Assembly: GCF_910592395.1 (NCBI RefSeq)
Contig: NC_088315.1
Location: 17,779,808-17,843,807 of the forward strand
DNA from: Lineus longissimus
Lineage: Eukaryota; Nemertea; Pilidiophora; Heteronemertea; Lineidae
DNA length: 64,000 nt
Direction of reading: 5' to 3'
Of this stretch, positions 41,001-53,000 are shown one piece after another; the stretch's first letter is position 1, and every line of letters starts with the position of its first letter. The position numbers were made by a program, and so were the translations under genes. Below the pieces are notes generated by a model. It made no database searches. It was not told where the DNA came from and saw only the letters and a program-made list of their open reading frames with translations.

Positions 41001-44000
41001 GTGGGTGACCTTGACTCTGAGAGGTGGGTGACCTTGACTCTGAGAGGTGGGTGATCTTGAATGGTGGTCAACCTTGAGGTGGGTGATTCTTTAAGAGGTT
41101 GCTGCCTTCAGTACGAGGCTGGATTAACTCAGAGAGGTGGCTGACTTCAACTCGGAGAGTTGGGTGCTTGTTGAAGTAATCACTGCCTTCAGTCCGAGGC
41201 TTGATTTTCTCAGAGAGGTGGTTGACCTTAACTCGGAGAGACGGGTGACTCATGAAGAGGGTGCAGCCAATTCCACAGGGTGACGAGGCTCATCAGGTTG
41301 GCTTTGCACAAGTTTGAAATTTTATTTTGTCTCAATCAGTGGCTGGGAAAATACTTCAAACATGTCTTATGCTGGCAATGCCCGGAGATGTTTACAACAG
41401 CCAACAAAAACAGGTTATTTCCTAAATTCATGCTCCAACCTTTCAGAGACCTGCACTGAAATCATCATCCAAAATAAAACGTCCCCCCCCCCAAATCTTT
41501 TGTGACTGATGAAAGAAGAATGCATTACACCCCTCTAAAATTCGTTTCAGAAAAGATTGGGAGGTCTACCGTAGCTGGAAACCTATTCCCTACGCAATAC
41601 GGTCTTTTAATCAGGCACTGTGGTTGAAATCAGCTAAATATTTCTGTGCTGTTTATTCACAAGGCTGGTGCAACAGTATAGCAAAAAGCTAATAAGTACG
41701 TAAGGAGCTGCAGTGGTGTTGTGGCTCGAACTTTTGATTCGTGGTCAAGAGGTCGCTGGTTCGATCCCCACTGTCAACGTGAGACTCTCCGCTGGCATCT
41801 TTGACCAATGTGCTTGACTCCACCCAATTGTAAATCAGAACCGGTCAGAAACACTCAAGATTGTAGCGCTGGTCGAGCTGCACATCTGAGGTATAGTGAA
41901 AGGCTTCAGGACAGACCGTGGGTTGACTCCACCCAGGGGTAAATCAGTACCGGTCAGAAACACTCAAGATTGTAGCGCTGGTCGAGCTGCATATCTGAGG
42001 TCTAGTAAACAGCTTCAGGACACACCAGGGGTTTAAGTGTCAAGTCATATATCAAGTTTTAAAGTCAGATATCGTAGTTGATATCAGACTAAAACGTTTT
42101 TTTACAGTTTGGATTATGATTTCTACAAGTATGATGAATGATTCAGCAGTTATCCCTGAAAGGTTGAATATTTACACGCAATACGAAAAGTTACGTCAGG
42201 ACTAACCATCCTCCTCGTCAAGGCTCTGAGCTTTAAGGGAAGAGATACAAGGGCATCGATGCGATTAATAAGAGCTTCAGGGCAGAACACAATTCTCAAC
42301 TAGTTAGGCCACACCAATTACTGTAACCACCGAATTTTTTAATGAGAGTTTAATTTTTGTGGATTTTGCAGTATATCTCCCTTTAAGCACATTCAGAAAT
42401 ATTTTAACCCATGATTCACGCAGAACACACGTTTCAGTCAAAATGGCACCGCGATTGTGAGAAGATTATTTTTGAACGTGACTGTGACTGTACAACATGG
42501 AGTGTGCAATCAAAAAGCCTGCATGGGTGCAATATTTGAAATAAACACAATGCAGGCAATACAGAGCTATTGATAGTGAGCAACCCAAAACATATCTATC
42601 AAAAGCTCACATACGAATATAAATTCCGCGAAAATCAGCAAGTTATATCAACAAATGTTACAAAAGCTGAAACTTGAAATAACCCGAACAGCACAGGCAG
42701 GAAAAGCACTGTTGCACAGGTGAGGTGCAACTTCAGGAGAAAGTGATATTTCAGACTTCCTACATGAATGGAAAATCACTTTTTCCTTCCATCGCACTTG
42801 TTATAACCCTGGAGAATCAGTTTCCCAACTTGCTGATAATCAGGTAGGCCTCCCAACTTGCCGAGAATCAGATTGAGGATCTCGCAACTTGCAGAGAATG
42901 GGTTGGTCTCCCAACTTGCAGAGAATGGGTTGGTCTCCCAACTTGCCGAGAATGGGTTGGCCTCCCAACTTGCTGAGAATGGGTTGGTCTCCCAACTTGC
43001 CGAGAATGGGTTGGTCTCCCAACTTGCCGAGAATGGGTTGGCCTCCCAACTTGCCGAGAATGGGTTGGTCTCCCAACTTGCCGAGAATGGGTTGGCCTCC
43101 CAACTTGCCGAGAATGGGTTGGCCTCCCAACTTACCGAGAATCAGGTAGGCCTCCAAACCTGCCGAGAATTGGTTAGGCCTCCAAACTTGCCGAGGATTG
43201 GGTAGGCCTCCCAACTTGCAGAGAATGGGCTGGCCTCCCAACTTGCCAAGAATCAGTGAGAAATCCCAACCTGACGAGCCGACATATTGTCTGTCCTTGT
43301 TACCAGATGGACACAAATTTTGGCTGTTCATTTCGGCTACTTTAATGTGAAGCACACTTTCCAGGACCTCTCCCAGACCGTTCCGAGGGCAGGCTGAGCT
43401 TGAATTCAAAGGTTTCGCAGCAAGTTGGGGAACTGATACGCCAGGGTGGTTATGGGCGTGTTAAGGGATTCAGGATGTTGCTCATCGGGGGATGGTGCTG
43501 CTGGCACACGAGCGACAGCAATATGAAATGGGCCTCACCGCTAGCAAAATCACCGACTGCAAAAAGACAGAAGGAAGTAAAGAAAGAGAAAAGAGGAATT
43601 TATACAGATGAGTACAGAAGGTCAAGGTCGTGATGACATTTGTGGTCATGGTCGTGATGACATTTGAGGTCAAGGCCAAAGTTATAACCTATAGCAAGGT
43701 CATGAACTTTGAAAGTTGAAGTTTTCAGAGCAAAGCGTATTCCTTTTCTTGACTAGAAACTCTATCCAAGTCTGAGCTGGGCAGAACCCAGCCTGTGGCT
43801 TGAGGTATGAAATAAAGTCATGCAAGTTGGCCATTCAAATTTCGTTTGGCCCATAAGGTGAGGTGGTATAATTATAATTCCACGATAATTCTAGACCTCT
43901 GACTCTGTACATTACTGTTTACTGCCAAATTGTACCATTTTACCTTATTTACAAGTAGATAAATATCTAGCAGGTTTCTACAACTCAAAGATAAATGATT

Positions 44001-47000
44001 TTCTGACAAGAAATTTGTGCTGATTATATTTCGGACATATCTGTGTTATAGCATTCCGTTTAAACTTCTTTGTACGAAACGAAAACAGTGAGGCGCCGCA
44101 CAAACAAGTGATTAAAACTGCTGCAACTTGCGATAATCCCTGCTACGTGCCACCAAAAAATCACTTGTCTACAGGTAAAACCTGTAACTGCTGGTTTTGA
44201 TAGTGATTGCAGATCACTGCCATTACCGATTCTTGTAGCAGGAAACTGCATTGACCACCACAAACAAGTGAGTTTTGTTGCATGTGATCATTATCGCCGG
44301 TCGCAATGATTTGAATCGCTCATTTGCAGGGCTGAGGAATCGTTGGGTCATGTTTGAGTAATTGTGGCAAGTTAAAGGAAGACTATAGGCAGGAGCCAGG
44401 TTGGTCCGATTGAGATTCACAAAGTCGCTAATAGGGGTCTCTTCTATCACACAGTACATCAAAAGAGTTCAAGTTCATACCAGTATAAACAATACATGTA
44501 TAATCATTGTTGAATCAGACGCAACCAAGTGCCTGAATTGTGCATACTAGTCACCTGCAGACTAGCAATTTGACCCCTAGTCCCCCTTTAACACAAAATG
44601 CTATAAGTATCACATTTCTTTAAAATGAAATTTGCAAATAAGCCAAAGCAAAAGGCACAACGAGTCCCAGAGCTGAATGAGAAATTCACATTGGTAACAA
44701 ACATTAAGGTGTCATTTCAGAGGCCAAAGGTCAACTTTGAAGGTCATTACAGAGGTCGCATCTGAAGGTTATTTCAGAGGTCAAATTCGAAGGTCATTAC
44801 AGAAGCCAACTTTGCAGTATCAAACTTAACTTCGCTTCAATTTTGGTTTTGGGAACTTTGAGGTGAATTTCCGTACCAATTCTGGGGGGCTTTTGTCAGA
44901 ATTCTTTCGGGGCACCAGAGCCCCAAGCGTTTAGGGGAATGCACCTTCAGAGACTGTGAAGGTGGCCTGACAAGCTTGCTAATGACACCCTTGGGGGAGA
45001 AAATATTCAGTTCATGAAGTTTCCGCAGTCCTAAAGGGTATAAGGCAACTGAATATCAAAAACTTAACAAAGGTGTTGACAAGCGAAAAAACATGAGAGT
45101 TACCCTCAAGGATATTCGACATGGCTGAAAAGAAGTGGAAGGTAGTGAATTCTCAGGGTAGGTTTCAAGTGTCCCGCAAACAAGCCACAGTTATCGCTGC
45201 AACCTGCAACAATCGGCGAGAAAAGATCGCTCGTCTGCAGGTAAAATCAGTTATCGCTGGGTTAGATGTTGATTACAGGCCACAGCAATCAATGATGCTT
45301 ATTGCAGGCACCTGCGATGACCATTGCAGACAAGTGATTTTTGTCACAGGCAATCATTATCGCAAGTCGCTGCAATGAAAATTGCTTGTTTACAGGGCGC
45401 TTTAGAGTTTGAGAAGACGGATAGGGAGAGAGGCATGAAAAGTGATTGAACATTTTGGAGGAGTTTTGAAGAGCACGCAGCATGTTAAGAGTTCGACAAA
45501 GAAATCTACAATGTCATGCATTGGCAGCCAAACATAGAAGGTAGCGATGGCTGACAATGTCACATTTCCCTGCAATGGAATCGGCCAAGGGGACACGTTT
45601 TGGCCACAATGGGGCACCACCGAAACAAGAACATACATAAACTTGGTCACCAGTTTATCAACAGAACAACCGCAAAATACTGAAACTTGAAAAAATACAA
45701 ATCCTATACTTTGACAAATTACTCAATTTCACCAAGTCTGCACAGTACAGTCTCAAATGACACAGGTTTGAAAAGGATGGACAAATCATGCTGATAAGGA
45801 GGGGGGGGACAAGGTTTGTTGGAATGGCAATAAGAAACCCATTCTGGTTAAGTGCAAAGGTATAATTAATCATGTCCATCTTTAAAAAGGAGTAAATTCA
45901 TAACATCGCCTGGAGTGGAAGTTTTTAAACCAGAAGGGGGGTAAATGGATTTTACCAAGCCTACCTAAAAATCAGGCAAAGGCAATTAAAGCACTTGTTT
46001 TGGGGAACGTGGTAGGAGATCTTGTTCCACAACCAATAACTTGCTATAAACTGACCGGGACCATCAACAATTACATAAACATTGTACCTAGATGTTAAAG
46101 GGTTAAATGACTCTCACCAGAACCACAAGATTATTAAGGTAAGGTGGTACAAAAACCACAACACTATTAAGGCTATTAAAGGTGGTACAATTAAAGCTAT
46201 TTTTGCATAATAGTCAACTGCCAGCTGTTGTTACTATCATGCTACAATTGTACCATGGCAATAATTGTACCACTTTACCTTACATATTAAATCTCACAGC
46301 ATATTATTAGCTTACTTATTTCGAGTGGTAAATAGGACCATTATAAGACTAGAGGGAAAAGGACAGTCCATTTTTAGAAAACTTCATCACATTAGCAATA
46401 GACGGGTAGGGAATAGAGGGTTACAGAGGCTAAACTATCTTTAAGAGATCATACATACAGCGCCGAGCCTTTCCTATGCTGTATCTGAGCGAAGAGTTAA
46501 AGCTTCCTTCCCTTCGGACGGGCTGCGGACTCAAAAAGCCACCGTTCCCAACTGACAAGAGACAAGGGCGTGCCGGGTTAGAAAAGTAAGCAATCTGCAT
46601 TCAGAAATGTTCCTCACAGATAATACAATATTCCTCATATCGTTTAGGCCTTTCATTTCCAAATCCTGCACAATGTTACGGTTACAGTCCTAATCACAAA
46701 TGACATCCATCCTGTTTTCGCGTCATTGACGTGCAACGTACGCACGTGTTGGGCGCTGAATTGCGCGTCAAATGACACGCTTATTTCTCTATATTTCGCA
46801 TATTTTACGCGCCACCTATGCCGGGTTACACACAACCAACGCGCTGGGTAGCACGTCAATGATGCAAATTTAGGGATGACAATTGTGACTTGAACTATAC
46901 AATGATATAGCAGACCAGTTGATCTCAAAAGCTGGGCACACAAATGGCAAAAGTGTAGGATGGCCAGGTCATTTCTGAAGCTGGCTGCACACTTGGCAAA

Positions 47001-50000
47001 AAAGCAAAGTCGAAATAACACACCATCTTATAAAATAATACGAATCCAGTTTCATTTCATAGCATAAAGTTTTGACAAAATGGTATCAGAAGGAGATAAA
47101 TCTCCTCAGTGGGTATTAGATCATGTAGATTTCATATGGATTAAGTAAAATGACCGACAAGTTTGACCATTCTATTGCAAACATCGAGTTTGTCAGTGAA
47201 CAAGGTGTGCATCATTATTGCCCAAGTTGTGCGTAATTATTGCACAAGATGCACAAAATCACTGAGGGTGTGCTCACAGATTATACAGTTAAATAGGTAG
47301 TTATCTCAAATCTGAGATAGAATGTGCTGGCGATGTTATATTTCTTGATTAGAATTAGAGGAGGAACATCTATGAATGCAAGTGAGATAGCAATTAAGCA
47401 TGGAAATGATAAGCAAGTTAGAGAAAGAGAAGGGTAGACAAACTTCATGGGGAAATGTGGGGCAAACAGAGAAATTTCCGAAAAAAAAAGAAAAATGTAA
47501 TTTTTCACATCGAATCCTGAAATAAATGGCACAGTCTAAAAGTGCTCGCTGAGAGCTTTCCAACGCATGGTCATGTTCATACAAGGTTTCAAAATATGAG
47601 ATTTTTTTGGATAATTTTCGTATTCGCAGGGTAGGGCGAGAATTATAAGCAAGTTTGTCTTCCCTGCCATTTCCTGAGCAAAAGTAATGAAGCAAAGAAC
47701 AGCAACAAATAATAATTTGGCAGCAAATTATGAATTATATGACAGCAATAGTTAATGATGAAGCAGCTAAATGTAGGTTCAGTTGAAGAGGGTGTCATCT
47801 TGAACAAGAATGAGAAAAGACGAAGGTCTTTACTTCTTCTTGTATTTATCATTACTGTTACAGTTTGTTAGGATCGAATAAGTGACACACCAGTCGAGTA
47901 AGATTTGGACAAGGACGAAGTCACCATCAGATACTATTTCCCACATGGCAAACTTGACAAGACGGAACTAAGCACACGACCTTGACATAATTCAGATATA
48001 CTGGATAGGATTGAATTCTTCTTCCTTGTATTCTAATGATAATAGGTCAATAGATGTTGCAGAATATTTGTACTTTTTCACAAGGCAAATGAGGCAAGCA
48101 TTTCTGATTAATTCAACATGTAGATGGCGCAGTGAGTTGTGTACCGAATCATGGCCGGTGCAAACATCGTAAGAACATCACCAACGGCCGATAATGTGAT
48201 GCCATCTGCTGTTAACTTCAGATGACATCATGCAAAACTTTTTGCCGTAATCAGCAAACAGACCAAGAAAATGTCGTCACACTAACAGACGTGAAAGGTT
48301 TCACCACCATTATTTCACCTCAATTTTTGTTTTTCTGCTATAGAAGTAGAGCTCCTTAGCCCTGAAAGGGTACACAAGTCCCTGAGCTCCCAGCACAGAT
48401 TCGTTGGGCCACTACCCCATTATGGAATATCAGTACAAGACATTATCTGACATCGATGAATTCGTTTCCCAATAAGAATTGAAATTCAATTTCGACAATT
48501 AATTCTGGCAGAAATGTAAGCATTTAGCATGCACATGCTGCACCCTAATACATGACGCTATATACATTATATACACAATGGTCAAAAGGAACATGGCAAA
48601 TCTTCAATAACATGCTGATCAGAGCAGACGCCATTAAATAGCCAAACCACCTTTCAGACGTTATTCCCATGATTTGTGCAGATGACTGATCTAAAATAGC
48701 ATGCTTTAACCCTTAAAGCGCCGAATTAACAAAATCATATTACCCCTGAGCACCGAATTAACCGAGCATTTTTGAAAATGATTAATAACAACGTTATTTT
48801 TGTTACAAACACCATGGAATGTACTGATGATTTTATACAAATGGTAATTCCCGTCGATTTTTGTGACATTTCCCGCCAAAATTTACTAATTAGGGGTTAA
48901 TTAGTGCAAATACCCATAATCAACAAAAATATGGCCAGAACATACCTCCATCAGCTTTTTATACCACCCTTGGTATTTTAATATGAAGTCTGGGTCTAAA
49001 TACATCGTTTCCATCCGATTCCTGGTCGAAGCATCCGTCTAATTAGTCGTAGCAGCGCTAATTACTCCTGATGACGTCATTCCCGCGAAAATGGGGCTTC
49101 AAGTTTTTGATAAAATACTCAAAAGCTTGTATAGAAACTTGAAATTTGTTCGATGCCATTTTGTGCTGAGCATCACTGTCGAAGTACCAAAGAGCGTACA
49201 TGCACACTCACTGCCATCTCTTAGCAGACAGGTGGAACTAAATGTCTGCTGTCGACGATCGTCGCCTCTGGCGCTTTCCCCCTTATGTCGACGATCGTCG
49301 CCTCTGGCGCTTTAAGGGTTAAGAATGATGCTGTGACATCGAAAACTGTCTGAAGTTTGACATCATTTAGATGCTTTGTGTAAGTCTAAAAGTGTCAGAA
49401 ACATTTGGACATCTACAAACAAAACCACCCTGCGTGATCGCCAAGCTCTTGAAAAGCATGACTGATCTACAATAGCATGCTTGAAGTCCAATGCTTTGGT
49501 ATCAAAAGCTGTGGTTTGACATTATCTAGATGCTTTGTTTAAGTCTTTAAGTGTCATTAATGTCAGAACATTAAACAAGCATTTATAAAATTAAACAGCA
49601 TGTCTAGGCTTTATAGTTCAAGATGCACTCAAGCGTATTTTTGGAAATGTATCAAGGCTTGACCACACAAGTCATAGTGGGCAACGTAGTCCAGGCCAGG
49701 GGCGTAGCCTTGGATGGGTTTGAATGAAGGCATGTTTTACTAGAGAAAATGGCCTGGTGAGGATGGTAGCAAGATTTTCAGTATGTCTCATTGGAAAAGT
49801 CAATGGTTTAAATTTCTATTGCACAGTTTGCGTTGCATCACTGAAACGACCCCTCTAAGTCAAATGACGATGCAGAGTGAATTTGGCAGTGAGAAATCCA
49901 GCACCCACATACGTGTAGGTCAACACTCCCGGCCAACACCCATGCTACACCGCTGGAGATCTCCATTGGAGGATCTGGAGATCTCCATTGGAGGACCTGG

Positions 50001-53000
50001 AGATCTCCATTGGAGGATCTGGAGATCGCCATTCGAGGATCTGAAGATCTCCAATGGAGGATCAGCTACGACTAGGTTTCATCAGCATCATGCATCAAAA
50101 AGTCCGTTGGAGGAATCTAACTTCTAAAATGGACTTCGACAACTGATCCACATGCCTCAAAACCAACAAAGATGTACTCTGTGTACATCCATGACGACAG
50201 AATCATCGTAACTGGTTATGATATGTCCATTGTGGGCAACTACGAGTTTCATTCAGCAAAGGTGGACTACACTAAGCTACCATGCAGAACCTACGCGATT
50301 CGCGAGAATCATATTCAGATCCTCCATCTGATCCATGCGATATGCCGAGCCGTGCGTCCATTATATTGGGCACGCTCAACCTATGGTGCATGATGTTTGG
50401 CACACTCAACCTGTGCAGGTTGAGTGTGGGCACATTCAACCTCGGCACACTCAGACGATGAGTCGCCAAATTTGACATGCTGAACCTGTGGTCCATGAAA
50501 GCTTGAGGAGGAAAGAATATGGGTTACAGAAAAGTATGGCAGTCTATCAGGTTTTCTAAAAGTAGGGTGGTATTCTTGATATTCAAGAAGTTTGCCAGTG
50601 TGCTACACAAGGTAGGGTGGCTGGTAATTTAAGGTAAGGTGGCCCTATAGAAACCGTTGACAAAATTTGCGAGCAAGGTAGGGTGGGCCGTCCTGACAAA
50701 TGGCCTCCTGGAGAACACCGAACTTGACCTAACCCTGTAACTGCCGGGTACACTTCAACATTCTCAAAGCTCAGAACCATATACCTTGGATAAATTTTGT
50801 AGAATGAGTCATTTGATAATGAAGAAGACAAGGTGACTTCCGTTATTTCTATTTCAATTAATGTCACTTTCAGCTGATTAAAACTCATGAGGTCGTCCAG
50901 TGCATCATCTTTTTTTAGCATGAGAATTTTCTCTTTATCAAATCATCAAACTATTCAACTACATTACTCATGCACCATGCAAACCTACAAGATTTGTGTC
51001 TGTCGATTTCAGGGGACCCTGATCCTTCAGAAGGACATCCAAACTCAGGGGACTGCAATTCATCTGAGGGCGCACTGCTGAATTCGGGGGACTGCAATCC
51101 ATTTGAGGGCGCACTCCCAAATTCGGGGGACTGGAATCCGTTTGAGGGCGCACTGCCAAATTCAGGGGACTGCAATCCGCTGGAGGGCGCACTACCGAAT
51201 TCGGGGGACTGCAATCCGTTTGAGGGCGCATACAATTCGTTTGACGGTGATTCAAACTCAGGAGAGCCCACATAGTCGGAAGAAGTTCCCGGTTGTGGCT
51301 CATGCTGGGTGCTGAGGTGCTGGTCCGACTCCGTTAAATTCGGCACGCTAAGCCGATGGTGTAGGATGTTGGGCACGCTCAGTCGATGCAGCTTTATCTT
51401 GGGAACGCTAAGTCTATGGTGCATGACGTTAGGGGCACTGAGTCTGTGGAGCTTAATCTTTGGGATGCTCAGGTGATGCTGCCTGATATTTGACATGCTG
51501 AACCTGTTTTCCATGTAGGCTTGGGAAGAGAGAACATTAAGAATCTGATCAATTACAATGGTACATTTAGAATCTGATCAATTGTAATGGTAGATTTAGA
51601 ATCTGATTAATTCCAATGGTACATTTAGAATCTAATCAATTGCAATGGTACATTTAGAATCTGATCAATTGCAAAGGTACATTTAGAATCTGATCAATTT
51701 CAATTGTACATTTAGAATCTGATCAATTTCAATTGTACATTTAGAATCTGATTAATTGCAATGGTACATTTAGAATCTGACCAATTGCAATGGTACATTT
51801 GGAATCTGATCAATTGCAATGGTACATTTAGGATCTGATCAATTGCAATGGTACATTTGGAATCTGATCAATTGCAATGGTACATTTAGAATCTGATCAG
51901 TTGCAATGGTAGATTTAGAATCTGATCAATTGCAATGGTACATTTAGAATCTGATCAATTGCAATGGTACATTTAGAATCTGATCAATTGCAATGGTACA
52001 TTTAGAATCTGATTAATTGCAATGGTACATTTAGAATCTGACCAATTGCAATGGTACAATTAGAATTAATGGTGCATTTGGAATTGGAAAGTTCTTTAAA
52101 GTTACCTTTATTTGCCCAATTGGAGAAAAATTCTAAAATATCCAAATATACCCTAAAACTACTCGGCCCACAAATGTTAATTATCACATGCCATTCCCAT
52201 GCATGTTTTAAAGCAGAAAATGATAATGACAAACTGCATGCAAACCTACCACTGAATGTATGCGTGATCGACACTGTTAATTAAACCCATAACAAAAGAA
52301 ACCAAAACCAGAACCATTACTAGGAGGCAAAATTACAAACTCTAAATTACTGGGTGTAAAAAAATTGTGTCGACACTTTTTGATTTTGAATAGTCCAGAA
52401 TAAACTGAGTTTACATTTTCCTCAATTCGTACAGAAGTTATTAATGCTAGACTCCACCATAGTGGGAAATTGTCACAGTTTGCCGAGGGGGTGAAATTTC
52501 CACTGCAAAAATAGCAAAGTTTAAAGAGAAACCTGCCTCTAATGATGTTAAAAGTATAATACAAAAGATTGCGGCAGTAAAAAGCATCACAAAATGACCA
52601 GGGCGAAATATCAGTTGAAATTCAAGAATATTTAAATCAGAATAATCGATCTGAATTTTTTGACACCCAGTACAACATACTGTAGTTACCTTCAGCATGC
52701 TCAGGCAATGTGCCGCCAAGAGGTACTAAAACAACAACAACAAAATACTACGGTAAGAAATGCGCGGCAAAAAAAAATGATAAAAAAGACATTTGCGGCT
52801 TACGAAATGTAGCATCTATTAGCAGTGTTCTCCACAGACACTTTTTGATTAATCTTCTCAAATAACAATACTCTCATTTCTGTCTGCTGTCAGTAAGCAA
52901 ACATACTTTAAACATTTTCGCAGCCAAATATCTTTGTAAAAACATCCTCTTCAAATTTTGCTCCCAATGTTTTGCGGAAATGCGTGAATTTTCCAACATG

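Larger units (their letters stand above)
38838..42830. other. SBF 11.5-kb intron, left part
   Basis: No exon with convincing splice sites and phase was found. Contents: TTAA element (40246-40465), a 23-bp array (40850-41250), a SINE (41700-42020) and AT-rich unique sequence. Confidence 0.5.
43259..48705. other. SBF intron, middle part
   Basis: No gene recognised. Two family C MITEs lie here. Short AGAGGTCAAAGGTCA-like repeats occur at 44715-44815. Confidence 0.5.

Noticed and set aside
40421-41253. Minus frames rich in HLSE and PRTEG repeats
   Set aside because: Explained by a variable 23-bp minisatellite. They resemble the LSVP exons only superficially.
42840-43409. 189-codon minus frame, and a possible SBF exon at about 43280-43400
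   Set aside because: Mostly the 27-bp minisatellite. The non-repeat part ([20 protein letters not shown]) has an AAG acceptor but no donor giving the required phase, and no similarity to SBF.
51536-52068. Branch-point array as a regulated splicing device
   Set aside because: The 29-bp units contain CTAAAT and TGATC on the minus strand, but these are weak matches and any AT-rich repeat would give them. Noted only as part of the splice-site pattern.
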